64,000 nt of DNA. It comes from Microbacterium sp. 1.5R. GTDB taxonomy: Bacteria > Actinomycetota > Actinomycetes > Actinomycetales > Microbacteriaceae. The stretch lies in the NCBI RefSeq assembly GCF_007667425.1, contig NZ_VDRC01000002.1, positions 292,157 through 356,156 of the forward strand. Reading direction: 5' to 3'. The notes beneath the pieces were generated by a model. That model did not search any database, was not told where the DNA came from, and was given only the letters and a program-made list of their open reading frames with translations. This document shows, one piece after another, positions 26,515 through 35,788 of the stretch (position 1 is the first letter of the stretch; every line of letters begins with the position of its first letter). A program made the position numbers and the translations under genes.

Positions 26515-27555
26515 GCCGATCACATCGGCCAGGTCGTATCCGGCGACGGTGTCGAGCTGGTCGTACGTGCACGAGCGAGCATCGCGGTCGGGCCGCCACC
26601 GATCGAACTGCACGGTGTGCCGGAACCGATCGCCTTCGAGCTGGTCGTAGCGCACTTCGAGCGCGCGCTCCGGACGCAGGCGCACGAACGACACGTCCTT
26701 CGATCCGCTGAACCGTGAGCGCTCGCTCTCTCCGGTGACCGCGGCGCCGTCGTCGTCGCGCACCACGAGGGGAGCCAGCTCCTCCACGAGCTCCTGTCTG
26801 CGCTTGTCGCTCCATGCCGCGACGCCGCCGACCTGATGCAGCATCCCGTCGGCGTCGTACAGTCCTACGAGCAGCGACCCCACGCCGCTCCCCGACTTGT
26901 GGATGCGATAGCCGACCGCCACGACGTCGGCCGTGCGTGCGTGCTTGATCTTGGTCAGCGTGCGCTTTCCCGGTGCGTAGGGCTGGTCGAGGGGCTTGGC
27001 GACGACGCCGTCGAGCCCTGCACCCTCGAACTCCGCGAGCCAGCGCACGGCGGCGTCGCGGTCGCGGGTGGCGCGGGTGATGTGCAGCGGATGCGCGACA
27101 CCGGCCATCAACGCCTCGAGCCGCTCGCGGCGCTCCCGGAAGGGCGTCTGCAGCAGATCGTCGTCTCCCTCGGCGAGCAGGTCGAAGGCCACGAACATCG
27201 CGGGGGTCTCGGCGGCGAGCTTCGCGACGCGCGACGCGGCGGGATGGATGCGCTGACTCAGTGCCTCCCAGTCCAGCCGCTGCGCTCCGTCGCGGCCGGT
27301 GGCGACCACGATCTCTCCGTCGAGCAGGCAGGGTCCGGGCAGGAGCTCGGGGATCGCCTCGACGAGCTCGGGGAAGTACCGGGTGAGCGGCTTCGCGCCC
27401 CGGGAGCCGATCTCCACGGTGTCGCCGTCCCAGGCGATCAGGCCGCGGAAGCCGTCCCACTTCGGTTCGAACAGCAGGCCGCCGGTCGTCTTCGAGGGAT
27501 CGGGGACGGATGCCGCCGCCTTGGCGAGCATCGGGGCGGGGATGTCGTAGCGCAT
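26512..27555 (-). CDS. ATP-dependent DNA ligase, LigC/LigD type
   Basis: 347 residues. The adenylation domain starts near residue 5; FEPKWDGFRGL holds the AMP-accepting lysine (motif I). LDGEIV, FVAFDLL, EGAGLDGVVAKPL (motif IV) and a lysine-rich TLTKIKH (motif V) follow. The OB-fold C-terminal domain includes SFVRLRPERALEVRYDQ. It seals nicks with ATP, separate from the NAD-dependent LigA. It faces the LigD-type polymerase tail to tail, so the pair is probably a split form of the LigD repair system. ATG 27555 was chosen because MRYDIPAPML is the usual start and a purine-rich AGGATGGGG precedes it. Confidence 0.92.
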   Translation of the reverse strand: MRYDIPAPMLAKAAASVPDPSKTTGGLLFEPKWDGFRGLIAWDGDTVEIGSRGAKPLTRYFPELVEAIPELLPGPCLLDGEIVVATGRDGAQRLDWEALSQRIHPAASRVAKLAAETPAMFVAFDLLAEGDDDLLQTPFRERRERLEALMAGVAHPLHITRATRDRDAAVRWLAEFEGAGLDGVVAKPLDQPYAPGKRTLTKIKHARTADVVAVGYRIHKSGSGVGSLLVGLYDADGMLHQVGGVAAWSDKRRQELVEELAPLVVRDDDGAAVTGESERSRFSGSKDVSFVRLRPERALEVRYDQLEGDRFRHTVQFDRWRPDRDARSCTYDQLDTVAGYDLADVIG

Positions 27556-27631
27556 CACCCCATCCTGGCGGTGGACTAGCCGGCGCAGAAGGGGGTGGAC
27601 CGCACCGACGACCTCGTGTTCGACGAGTGCG

Positions 27632-29080
27632 TCAGAACAGGTCGCCGAGGGTGGCGCGCTCTCCGGCATCCGCCAGCGCTGTGCGCGCCGCGTGCCAGCC
27701 GGCCATGCCGTTGACGCCGGGGCCGGGCGGCGTCGAGGACGAGGCGAGGTACACGCCCCGCATCGGGGTACGCCACGGTGCGGTGCTCAGTACCGGTCGA
27801 CGGATGGCCTGCGGGAGCGTGAAGGCGCCACCGAGGATGTCGCCGCCGATCTCAGCGGGATTCACCGCTTCGCGCGCCGAGGCCGGAACCGAATGGTGGG
27901 CGAGGATGCGGTCTCGGAATCCGGGCGCGAACCGCTCGACCTGTCGGGTGATGAGCTCGGTCGCGTCGAGGTCGGAATTCGCCGGCACGTGGATGTACGC
28001 CCACAGCACCGCCTTGCCCTCGGGAGCGCGGGTCGGGTCGAACACCGAGGGCTGCGCGGTCAGCACGTACGGACGCTCGCTGACCCGGCCGCGGGCGACG
28101 GCGTTCTCGCTCGCGGCGACCTCGGCCCTGGTGCCGCCGAGATGCACGGTGGGCGCCTGAGCCACGTCGGGGTTGGTCCAGGGGATGGGTCCGTCGAGGG
28201 CGAAGTCGACTTTCGCCGCGGCGGCGCCGTAGCGGTAGCCCTGTATCGTGCGGGCGTACCGATCGGGGATGTCGGGGTGGGTCAGCAGCAGGCGAGGCGA
28301 CGTGTTGAGCAGCAGCAGGTCGCCGGCGTCCGGGTCACCCCAGTCGAGGTCGCCGAGGTCTGTGACGTGTACACCGGACTCGACCGTGCCGCCGTGCGCC
28401 TCGATGTCGGCGACCATGGCGTCGGCGATGCGCTGCGCGCCGCCGCGTGGATACATCCAACCCCCGGCGTGCCCTGCTGCCGCGAGGAGCAGCCCCGCGG
28501 CGGAGGCGGCGAGCGACGGCATCCGCGCCGGGGCGTGGGCGAGCACGCCGGAGATGAGCCCCGCGGCCTCATCCGTGCGGAAGGAGAGGCGCGCGAACGG
28601 AGTGCCCTGATCGATCATCCGCAGGCCGAAGCGCAGCGCGGTGAGCGGTTCCCGGGGGATCCGCAGCATCTGGTTGCCGGTGAAGTCGACGACGCCCTCG
28701 ATGTGGCTGCTGAGCGGTCGCAGCAGCGCGAGCCAGGCCTTGCCGTCGACGCCGAGTCCGGCGGCGGTCTTCTCGATGTCGCGCCACGCGATGCCCGCGC
28801 GACCGTCGTCGAGAGGGTGCGCGTACGAGATCTCGGGCACGATCCAGTCGATGCGGTCGGCGAGCCCGAACGCCTGGAAGAACGGCGACGTCAGCGCCGC
28901 GGGATGCACGGCCGAGCAGATGTCGTGGACGAACCCGGGCAGCGTCGTCTCGGCGCTTCGGACGCCGCCGCCGATCGTGTCGGCGGCCTCCAGCACCCGC
29001 ACCTCGTAGCCGGCGCGGGCGAGGGCGACCCCCGCCGCGAGGCCGTTCGGACCGGATCCGATGATCGTCGCGCGAACCAT
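27632..29080 (-). CDS. Phytoene-desaturase-like FAD oxidoreductase
   Basis: 482 residues. The N-terminus IIGSGPNGLAAGVALARAG is the GxGxxG dinucleotide fold, with the FAD-binding glutamate in VLEAADTIGGG. The C-terminus GVYLASSSTPPGPGVNGMAGW resembles carotenoid-desaturase-like and PYROXD2-like oxidoreductases. The substrate is unknown; no carotenoid genes are nearby. It is divergent from the cysteine-tailed protein at 29122, with a perfect 14-bp palindrome between them, and it lies upstream of the ligase, which has its own candidate -10. Confidence 0.85.
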   Translation of the reverse strand: MVRATIIGSGPNGLAAGVALARAGYEVRVLEAADTIGGGVRSAETTLPGFVHDICSAVHPAALTSPFFQAFGLADRIDWIVPEISYAHPLDDGRAGIAWRDIEKTAAGLGVDGKAWLALLRPLSSHIEGVVDFTGNQMLRIPREPLTALRFGLRMIDQGTPFARLSFRTDEAAGLISGVLAHAPARMPSLAASAAGLLLAAAGHAGGWMYPRGGAQRIADAMVADIEAHGGTVESGVHVTDLGDLDWGDPDAGDLLLLNTSPRLLLTHPDIPDRYARTIQGYRYGAAAAKVDFALDGPIPWTNPDVAQAPTVHLGGTRAEVAASENAVARGRVSERPYVLTAQPSVFDPTRAPEGKAVLWAYIHVPANSDLDATELITRQVERFAPGFRDRILAHHSVPASAREAVNPAEIGGDILGGAFTLPQAIRRPVLSTAPWRTPMRGVYLASSSTPPGPGVNGMAGWHAARTALADAGERATLGDLF

Positions 29081-29093
29081 GCGGCCAGTCTTC

Positions 29094-29107
29094 CACGTCT
29101 GGACGTG
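29094..29107. promoter_or_regulatory. 14-bp palindrome between divergent genes
   Basis: CACGTCTGGACGTG is a perfect dyad with six-base arms and a two-base centre. It sits 14 bases from each start codon, a good place for an operator controlling both genes. Confidence 0.45.
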
Positions 29108-29121
29108 AGATCCTTGGAGAG

Positions 29122-29607
29122 ATGAATGAAGTCCAGGGTCCCACCCCCACCGGAACCTCCCGTCCGTACCGCTCGCTGCGCGAGGCGCTGCGGGCGCACC
29201 GCATCCCCGAAGAGAACCACGAGTTCATCACGGCGATCACGGATGCCGTCGGCATCTCCTCCTATATCGACCGTGGCCGGTACATCGAGGCCATTCGCCG
29301 CGGCGCAGGCGCCAGCTTGCACATCGGGAGGACGTACACGAACGGTTTCGACGAGGACGAGCTCGTCGTCGTCGGCTCGACCCCGCTGCGCCTCCGGGCG
29401 AGCGAGGGCCGCGCCCCCTATTTCTACGTCACGCATCCGAGCGAGTTCCGCCCGATCGCGCCCGTGAAGGCGAAGCGCTCGTCGACTCCGCGGGCGACTG
29501 CCGCGCCGCGCGTCGCGGCGGCGCCGAAGCCCGTCGAGCGCGACTACGGCGTCTGCGATGTGTGCTTCATGGTGAAGACCCCGGCCGGGGGCTGCGGCTG
29601 CGACTGA
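29122..29607 (+). CDS. Small protein with cysteine-rich tail
   Basis: 161 residues, no family recognised. Residues 15-110 look like one alpha/beta domain (REALRAHRIPEENHEFITAI...). A linker rich in Ala, Pro and Lys spans about 113-140. The tail ends CDVCFMVKTPAGGCGCD, where CxxC and CxC together could bind zinc. Purine-rich TTGGAGAG touches the start codon, so initiation may be unusual. The 3' end of the gene, including the stop, lies in the first copy of a 64-bp tandem duplication. Confidence 0.75.
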   Translation: MNEVQGPTPTGTSRPYRSLREALRAHRIPEENHEFITAITDAVGISSYIDRGRYIEAIRRGAGASLHIGRTYTNGFDEDELVVVGSTPLRLRASEGRAPYFYVTHPSEFRPIAPVKAKRSSTPRATAAPRVAAAPKPVERDYGVCDVCFMVKTPAGGCGCD

Positions 29608-29697
29608 CCTCGCCCCGTGCGGTCGCCGGTTCGTGGTGAAGACCCCCGTCGGGGGCTGCGGCTGCGACTGACCTCGCCCCGCGCGGTCGCCGGGTCA
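29570..29697. repeat. Tandem duplication, two 64-bp units
   Basis: Copy 1 (29570-29633) covers the last 12 codons and stop of the upstream gene; copy 2 (29634-29697) repeats it with only a few changes and runs to the acyl-CoA dehydrogenase stop. Because 64 is not a multiple of three, copy 2 repeats the VKTP..GGCGCD coding in another frame. Confidence 0.85.
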
Positions 29698-30930
29698 GAC
29701 GAAGGCGCTCTTCCCGGTGATGTCGCGGCCGAGCAGCAGGGCCTGCACGCTCTCGGTGCCCTCGTAGGTGTGGATCGCCTCGATGTCGGCCATGTGCTGC
29801 ATGACGCCGTACTCGAGCAGGATGCCGTTGCCGCCGAGCAGGTCGCGTGCCGTGGCCGCGACCCGTCGCGCCGCGCGCGTGTTGTGGAACTTCGCGAGCG
29901 ACGCCTGGGTGGGTCGCAGCTCGCCCGCGGTCTCGAGGTCGGCGAGGCGCCGGCAGTACAGCTGCATCGCCGTGACGTCTTCGAGCATGTGGGTCAGTCG
30001 CTCCTGCACCATCTGGAATCCGGCGAGCGGCTTGCCGAACTGCACCCGCTCCTTCGCGTAGGCGAGTGCTGCCTCGTAGCAGGCGGTCGCATGCCCGAGC
30101 GCCGACCAGGCGACGCCCGAGCGGGTGGCGTACAGGACGACGGAGGCGTCCTTGAAGCTCTTCGTGCCGGGCAGTGCGGCGTCGAGCGGGACACGCACGT
30201 CGTCGAGACGGATGTGCGCCTGGTGGATCGCCCTCAGTGACGCCTTGCCGCGGATCGCGGTCCCCGTGTAGCCCGGTGTCTCCTGCTCGACGAGGAAGCA
30301 GCGCACGGCCCCGTGCTCGGCGGCTGTCTCGTCGTCGACCCGCGCCCATACGAAGGTGATGCCGCCGGAGGCGCCGTTGCCGATCCATTTCTTGGCGCCG
30401 CGGATGACCCACTCCTCGCCGTCGCGGCGGGCGACCGTCTCGAGCGAGACCGAGTCGGAGCCGTGGTCGGGCTCGGTGAGGGCGAACGAGCCGAGGACGG
30501 AGCCGTCGGCGAGCGCGGTGAGCCAGCGGTCCTGCTGCGCGGGCGAGCCGAAGAGGGCGAGGGTCCGCAGCGCGAGGCCTCCCTGAACGGCGAGCACGGT
30601 GCCGAGGGATCCGTCGCCCCGAGAGATCTCCATGTTCACCAGGCCGGCGGCGAGGGGGGAGAGGCGTGTGAGCGACGGGTGGTCGATCCCGTCGACGACG
30701 AGGTCCATCTCGCCCATGCGGCGGGCTGCGTCCAGCGGATACTCGGCCCGGTCCCACGCATCGGCCATCTGCGGTCCGACCTCGTCGATGTACGACTTCG
30801 CCCGATCCCATGCGACCCGGTCGGCATCGGGGATGTCGGCGAAGACGGCGTAGTAGTCGCTGTCCTGCCTGGCGGTGATGTCGTACGAGGCGACGCGTTC
30901 GCCGGGAACGGGGGAGGCTGCGGTGCTCAT
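29695..30930 (-). CDS. Acyl-CoA dehydrogenase family protein
   Basis: 411 residues with the full three-domain fold. FALTEPDHGSDS and KKWIGNGASGGITFVWAR line the FAD and substrate site; the catalytic base is probably the glutamate in IHTYEGTESVQALLLGRDI near the C-terminus, which is the glutaryl-CoA-dehydrogenase-like position. It therefore probably acts on glutaryl-CoA or a related short acyl-CoA. Start 30930 is set by AAAGGAG five bases upstream; in-frame codons further up lack one. The TetR regulator next door on the same strand probably controls it, and a GTAC-containing dyad lies in the promoter. Confidence 0.9.
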   Translation of the reverse strand: MSTAASPVPGERVASYDITARQDSDYYAVFADIPDADRVAWDRAKSYIDEVGPQMADAWDRAEYPLDAARRMGEMDLVVDGIDHPSLTRLSPLAAGLVNMEISRGDGSLGTVLAVQGGLALRTLALFGSPAQQDRWLTALADGSVLGSFALTEPDHGSDSVSLETVARRDGEEWVIRGAKKWIGNGASGGITFVWARVDDETAAEHGAVRCFLVEQETPGYTGTAIRGKASLRAIHQAHIRLDDVRVPLDAALPGTKSFKDASVVLYATRSGVAWSALGHATACYEAALAYAKERVQFGKPLAGFQMVQERLTHMLEDVTAMQLYCRRLADLETAGELRPTQASLAKFHNTRAARRVAATARDLLGGNGILLEYGVMQHMADIEAIHTYEGTESVQALLLGRDITGKSAFV

Positions 30931-30950
30931 GGGGACTCCTTTGTGGACCT

Positions 30951-30975
30951 CAGTATCGTACTCCTCGGTACTCGG
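30951..30975. promoter_or_regulatory. Operator-like dyad before the acyl-CoA dehydrogenase
   Basis: The segment contains AGTATCGTACT and CGGTACTCGG, with GTAC repeated 10 bases apart. On the minus strand TACGAT could be the -10, with TTCGTG 18 bases upstream as the -35, so a repressor here would block transcription. Confidence 0.45.
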
Positions 30976-31010
30976 TTTCACGAAGGCGGGCATGACGATG
31001 CCGGCTTCCG

Positions 31011-31067
31011 CGGCGCAGCGCCATCGCGCCGGCGCAGCGCCATCGCGCCGGCGCAGCGCCATCGCGC
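31011..31067. repeat. Tandem repeat, three exact 19-bp units
   Basis: CGGCGCAGCGCCATCGCGC occurs three times without a gap (31011, 31030, 31049). The array lies between the regulator stop and the acyl-CoA dehydrogenase promoter. Confidence 0.9.
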
Positions 31068-31083
31068 CGCCGTGGCGCCGTGG

Positions 31084-31746
31084 TCAGTCCAGCTGCGACC
31101 GCAGGCGACGGGTGATCTCGGCCACCGGCATCGACCGGGGGAACACGGCCACCACGACGTCGTCCGGCGCGCCCGTCTCGGCCTCCGCCGGCACACCGTA
31201 GCGACGCCGCACGTCGGCGAGCGCGGTCTGCAGCGTTGACAGGGGAACCTTCTTCTTGCCGCGCAGCAGCTGACGCAGCACGTGGTTGTGCACCGCGGTG
31301 ACCAAAGCGGCGAAGCCGACGGCATCCAGCGGGTCCACTCCGGGCAGCGCGCTGCGCAGATAGTCGTCGAAGAGGCGCTCGTAGCGGAACACGGTGATGA
31401 TCTCGCGCTCGCGCAGCACCGGCACCTGGCGCACCACCTGATAGCGGCGGCGGGCCAGCTCGGGGTCGCGGGCGAAGTGGGCGAACACCGACTCGGATGC
31501 CGCGCACACCGCGCCCCACGGGTCGTCATGCCCCTCGGCGAGGTACTCGCGGAGCTGCCCGAGCATCACCTCGTGGTCGGCGAACACGACGTCCTCCTTG
31601 CCGCCGAACTGGCGGAAGAACGTCGAGCGCGAGACGCCGGCCGCCTTCGCGATCTGCTCCACGGAGGTCTGATCGAAGCCCTGCGTCTGGAAGAGCTCGA
31701 GTGCGGCGGCGACGACGGTGTCGCGCGAATCGGAGAAGTCTCGCAT
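31084..31746 (-). CDS. TetR family regulator
   Basis: 220 residues. The N-terminal helix-turn-helix is clear: ALELFQTQGFDQTSVEQIAKAAGVSR then STFFRQFGGKEDVVF (residues about 13-55). The C-terminal ligand domain is not assigned to a subgroup. It lies directly upstream of the acyl-CoA dehydrogenase on the same strand, so it is probably its ligand-responsive repressor, with an acyl-CoA as likely effector; that is inference. The transcript is probably leaderless, TAGGCT lying six bases before the ATG. Confidence 0.9.
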   Translation of the reverse strand: MRDFSDSRDTVVAAALELFQTQGFDQTSVEQIAKAAGVSRSTFFRQFGGKEDVVFADHEVMLGQLREYLAEGHDDPWGAVCAASESVFAHFARDPELARRRYQVVRQVPVLREREIITVFRYERLFDDYLRSALPGVDPLDAVGFAALVTAVHNHVLRQLLRGKKKVPLSTLQTALADVRRRYGVPAEAETGAPDDVVVAVFPRSMPVAEITRRLRSQLD

Positions 31747-31752
31747 AGCGAA

Positions 31753-31758
31753 AGCCTA
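31753..31758 (-). promoter_or_regulatory. -10 for leaderless TetR transcript
   Basis: TAGGCT on the minus strand, six bases, then ATG 31746. Confidence 0.55.
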
Positions 31759-31818
31759 GAACCTCCGCGGCCCGGCGCCAGTGGTTCGCGTCGCTCCGGG
31801 GCGGTCGGGCCGAGGTAG

Positions 31819-31852
31819 TAGGCTGGGGGACTGGTCGATGTCTCGACATCGA
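31819..31852 (+). promoter_or_regulatory. sucCD -10 and palindrome at the transcript start
   Basis: TAGGCT at 31819-31824 predicts initiation near 31831. TCGATGTC and GACATCGA (31835-31852) form a perfect eight-base-arm dyad within the first bases of the leader, so it is either an operator or a 5' hairpin. A 13-codon upstream ORF (31838-31879) begins inside it and ends 10 bases before the sucC GTG. Confidence 0.5.
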
Positions 31853-31889
31853 GAGAATTACCAGACAGCAGCCCAGTGAAGGAACCACA

Positions 31890-33056
31890 GTGGATCTGTA
31901 CGAGTACCAGGCACGAGACGTTTTCGAGAAGTACGGAGTGCCGGTCCTCGCCGGCATCGTCGCGGACACCCCTGAGGAGGTGAGGGCGGCAGCCGAGAAG
32001 ATCGGCGGAGTGGTCGTCGTCAAGGCTCAGGTGAAGACCGGCGGCCGTGGCAAGGCGGGCGGCGTCAAGGTCGCCAAGACCCCCGACGAGGCATACGAGG
32101 CCGCGAAGGCCATCCTCGGCCTCGACATCAAGGGCCACATCGTCAAGCGCGTCATGGTCGCGCAGGGTGCGCGCATCGCCGAGGAGTTCTACTTCTCCGT
32201 GCTGCTCGACCGCGCCAACCGCTCGTACCTGAGCCTCTGCTCGGTCGAGGGCGGCATGGAGATCGAGGAGCTCGCGGTCGAGCGCCCCGAAGCCCTCGCC
32301 CGCGTCGAGGTCAACCCGCTCACGGGCATCGACAAGGAGAAGGCGGTCGAGATCGCCCGCGCGGCGAAGTTCCCGGAGGACCTCGTCGAGAAGGTCGCCG
32401 ACGTCTTCGTGAAGCTGTTCGACGTCTACAAGGGTGAAGACGCGACCCTCGTCGAGGTCAACCCGCTGGTCCGCACCGAAGAGGGCGACATCATCGCGCT
32501 CGACGGCAAGGTCACGCTCGACGACAACGCCTCCGAGATCCGTCACCCGGAGCACGAGGAGCTCGAAGACAAGGACGCCGCCGACCCGCTCGAGGCCAAG
32601 GCCAAGAAGTCGGGCCTCAACTACGTGAAGCTCGACGGCGAGGTCGGCATCATCGGCAACGGCGCCGGTCTCGTCATGTCGACGCTCGACGTCGTCGCCT
32701 ACGCCGGTGAGAACCACAACGGCGTCAAGCCCGCGAACTTCCTGGACATCGGCGGCGGCGCCTCGGCGGAGGTCATGGCCAACGGCCTCGACGTCATCCT
32801 GGGCGACCCGCAGGTCAAGAGCGTGTTCGTGAACGTCTTCGGCGGCATCACCGCCTGCGACGCCGTCGCCAACGGCATCAAGGGCGCTCTCGAGACCCTC
32901 GGCTCCGCGGCCTCCAAGCCGCTCGTCGTTCGTCTCGACGGCAACCGCGTCGAGGAGGGGCGCGCGATCCTCGCGGAGTACGCGCACCCGCTCGTCACCC
33001 TGGCCGCCACGATGGACGAGGGCGCCGACAAGGCCGCCGAGCTCGCCAACGCCTGA
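31890..33056 (+). CDS. sucC: Succinate-CoA ligase (ADP-forming), beta subunit
   Basis: 388 residues, standard length. The ATP-grasp domain starts [19 protein letters not shown] with [14 protein letters not shown]; the C-terminal CoA-ligase domain has FLDIGGGA and [13 protein letters not shown]. With SucD it converts succinyl-CoA to succinate in the citric acid cycle, making a nucleoside triphosphate. GTG 31890 follows GAAGGAACC. The leader of about 60 bases carries the palindrome described for 31819-31852. sucD follows after 18 bases. Confidence 0.97.
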   Translation: MDLYEYQARDVFEKYGVPVLAGIVADTPEEVRAAAEKIGGVVVVKAQVKTGGRGKAGGVKVAKTPDEAYEAAKAILGLDIKGHIVKRVMVAQGARIAEEFYFSVLLDRANRSYLSLCSVEGGMEIEELAVERPEALARVEVNPLTGIDKEKAVEIARAAKFPEDLVEKVADVFVKLFDVYKGEDATLVEVNPLVRTEEGDIIALDGKVTLDDNASEIRHPEHEELEDKDAADPLEAKAKKSGLNYVKLDGEVGIIGNGAGLVMSTLDVVAYAGENHNGVKPANFLDIGGGASAEVMANGLDVILGDPQVKSVFVNVFGGITACDAVANGIKGALETLGSAASKPLVVRLDGNRVEEGRAILAEYAHPLVTLAATMDEGADKAAELANA

Positions 33057-33062
33057 GACTGA

Positions 33063-33977
<915 letters not shown>

Positions 33978-33984
33978 CCGACCG

Positions 33985-34054
33985 GTCGCTGAGCGAGAAG
34001 CGCAGCGACGAGTCGAAGAGCGTCGAGTCGCTCTGACGCGCTAGGCTGTACGAG
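33985..34054. other. Dyad-rich spacer after sucD
   Basis: GTCGCTG (33985) pairs with CAGCGAC (34003), and AGCGAC with GTCGCT further on. The GAGCGAGAAGCGCAGCGACGA style is common in intergenic DNA of this family. TAGGCT at 34042 resembles a -10 pointing into the terminator. Confidence 0.35.
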
Positions 34055-34082
34055 AAGGCCCCGGGCTCCACCCCGGGGCCTT
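34055..34082 (+). terminator. Terminator of sucCD
   Basis: AAGGCCCCGGG and CCCGGGGCCTT around CTCCAC, followed by TTCTC. Confidence 0.8.
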
Positions 34083-34186
34083 TCTCATGCCCGGCGCCCG
34101 GCCTTCGGCATCCGCCCCGGCATCCCCTCGTCCGCGGCATCCCCCCGCCGCCCCGGCCACGACCGTGTGAGGGAGAGCCCGCCCGC

Positions 34187-34234
34187 GATACACAAGAGGG
34201 GCGGATGCCGCAGCATCCGCCCCTCTTGTGTATC
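34187..34234. terminator. Bidirectional terminator before the permease 3' end
   Basis: A perfect 22-bp stem beginning GATACACAAGAGGGGCGG, loop CGCA. It ends five bases from the stop of the minus-strand permease and flanks sucD on the other side. Confidence 0.85.
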
Positions 34235-34239
34235 GGCGT

Positions 34240-35697
34240 TCAGACGACGCCGAACACGGCCTCGATCGGGCCACGGGCGAAGAACAGGACGAAGCCGACG
34301 GCGACGATCCAGAGCAGCGGACTGATGCGCCTGGCCTTGCCGGACAGGGCCTGCACGAGCACCCAGCTCACGAAGCCGGCTCCGATGCCGTTGGCGATCG
34401 AGTAGGTCAGCGGCATCACGGTCACTGTGAGGAAGACCGGCAGCAGGACGCTGAAGTCCGTCAGGTCGATGTACTTGATCTGAGCCATCATCATCGCGCC
34501 CACGATCACGAGCGCTGCGGCCGCGATCTCGGTCGGCACGATCGACGTGAGCGGGGTGAGGAACATCGCCAGAAGGAACATGGCGCCGGTGATGACGTTC
34601 GCGAAGCCGGTGCGTGCCCCCTCTCCGATTCCCGCGCCCGACTCGATGAACACGGTGCTCGACGACGAAGAGGTTCCGCCGCCGATGATCGCGCCGACGC
34701 CCTCGACCACGAGCGCCGACTTGATGCGGGGGAAGTCGCCCTTCTCGTCGGCGAGGTTCGCCTCCTTGGCGAGACCCGTCATGGTGCCCATCGCGTCGAA
34801 GAAGTTCGAGAAGACGAGGGTGAAGACGATCATCACGATGGCGACGAGGCTGACCTTGCTGAGGTCGAAGCCGAAGTCGACGGCGCCGACGAGGCTCAGG
34901 TCAGGCAGGCTGAACGGCACACCGGAGAGCGCGGGGACCGTGAGGCCCCAGCCGCCGGCGTTCCCATCGGCCGCTGCGCCCAGGTGCCAGATCGCCTCGA
35001 CGATCACGGCGAGCACGGTGCCGGAGACGAGACCGATGAGCAGGCCGCCCTTCACCTTGCGGGCGACGAGGATGCCGGTGATGATCAGCGTCACGATGAA
35101 CAGCACGGTCGGGACGGTGGCGACGGATCCGCCGACGCCGAGGCCGACGGGCGGGGATGCCGAGCCGGTCGCGGTGACGAAGCCGGAGTTCACGAAGCCG
35201 ATGAAGGCGATGAACAGGCCGATGCCGACGGTGATGGCGATCTTCAGCTGGAACGGCACGGCGTCGAAGATCATCTTGCGCAGGCCGGTGACGGCGAGCA
35301 GCACGATCACGACACCGTTGATCATCACGAGCGCCATCGCCTCGGGCCACGTGACCTGGCCGACGACCGAGAACGCGACGAACGCATTGATGCCGAGACC
35401 GGCGGCGAAGCCGAACGGCAGGCGCGTGATCACTCCGAAGAGGATCGTCATGATGCCGGCGGTGAGGGCCGTGGCGGCGCCGACGGCGCTGAAGTCGAGG
35501 GTGTTGCCGTCGACGTCGGCGGAGCCGGACAGGATGATCGGGTTCAGGATCACGATGTAGGCCATCGTGACGAACGTGACGAGACCACCTCGGATCTCGG
35601 TGCCGAGGGTGGAACCGCGCTTGCTGATCTCGAAGAATCGATCGAGCGCGTTCGCCGGCTCGGGCTTCGCGGCGGTGGGGGACGGGGCAGTTGACAT
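34240..35697 (-). CDS. NCS2 family purine permease (AzgA-like)
   Basis: 485 residues with 12-14 membrane segments. RGSTLGTEIRGGLVTFVTMAYIV at the start, and GLGINAFVAFSVV and ESGAGIGEGARTGFANV later, are the AzgA/GhxP pattern of adenine, guanine and hypoxanthine proton symporters. It imports purine bases. Start 35697 is preceded by GGAGG at seven bases; the open frame runs on upstream only as a shadow of the DUF6350 gene. It is divergent from that gene. I find no purine riboswitch-like sequence in the 90-bp gap. Confidence 0.92.
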   Translation of the reverse strand: MSTAPSPTAAKPEPANALDRFFEISKRGSTLGTEIRGGLVTFVTMAYIVILNPIILSGSADVDGNTLDFSAVGAATALTAGIMTILFGVITRLPFGFAAGLGINAFVAFSVVGQVTWPEAMALVMINGVVIVLLAVTGLRKMIFDAVPFQLKIAITVGIGLFIAFIGFVNSGFVTATGSASPPVGLGVGGSVATVPTVLFIVTLIITGILVARKVKGGLLIGLVSGTVLAVIVEAIWHLGAAADGNAGGWGLTVPALSGVPFSLPDLSLVGAVDFGFDLSKVSLVAIVMIVFTLVFSNFFDAMGTMTGLAKEANLADEKGDFPRIKSALVVEGVGAIIGGGTSSSSSTVFIESGAGIGEGARTGFANVITGAMFLLAMFLTPLTSIVPTEIAAAALVIVGAMMMAQIKYIDLTDFSVLLPVFLTVTVMPLTYSIANGIGAGFVSWVLVQALSGKARRISPLLWIVAVGFVLFFARGPIEAVFGVV

Positions 35698-35773
35698 CGG
35701 GAAACCTCCGGGGGAGACGATATCGCGTCCGCCGCCCCGCGCGCGCCCGCAGGCGTCCGCGGCGTTCTCGTCG

Positions 35774-35779
35774 TAGTCT
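35774..35779 (+). promoter_or_regulatory. -10 of the DUF6350 gene
   Basis: TAGTCT lies nine bases before ATG 35789. Confidence 0.5.
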
Positions 35780-35788
35780 CGAACGGTC

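Noticed and set aside
34087..34170. 27-codon ORF after the sucD terminator
   Set aside because: It is mostly Pro/Ala from GC-rich spacer, lies behind a terminator and has no ribosome-binding site.
34240..35788. Purine riboswitch upstream of the permease
   Set aside because: The 90-bp gap to the divergent gene is GC-rich and lacks the conserved junction sequences of purine aptamers.
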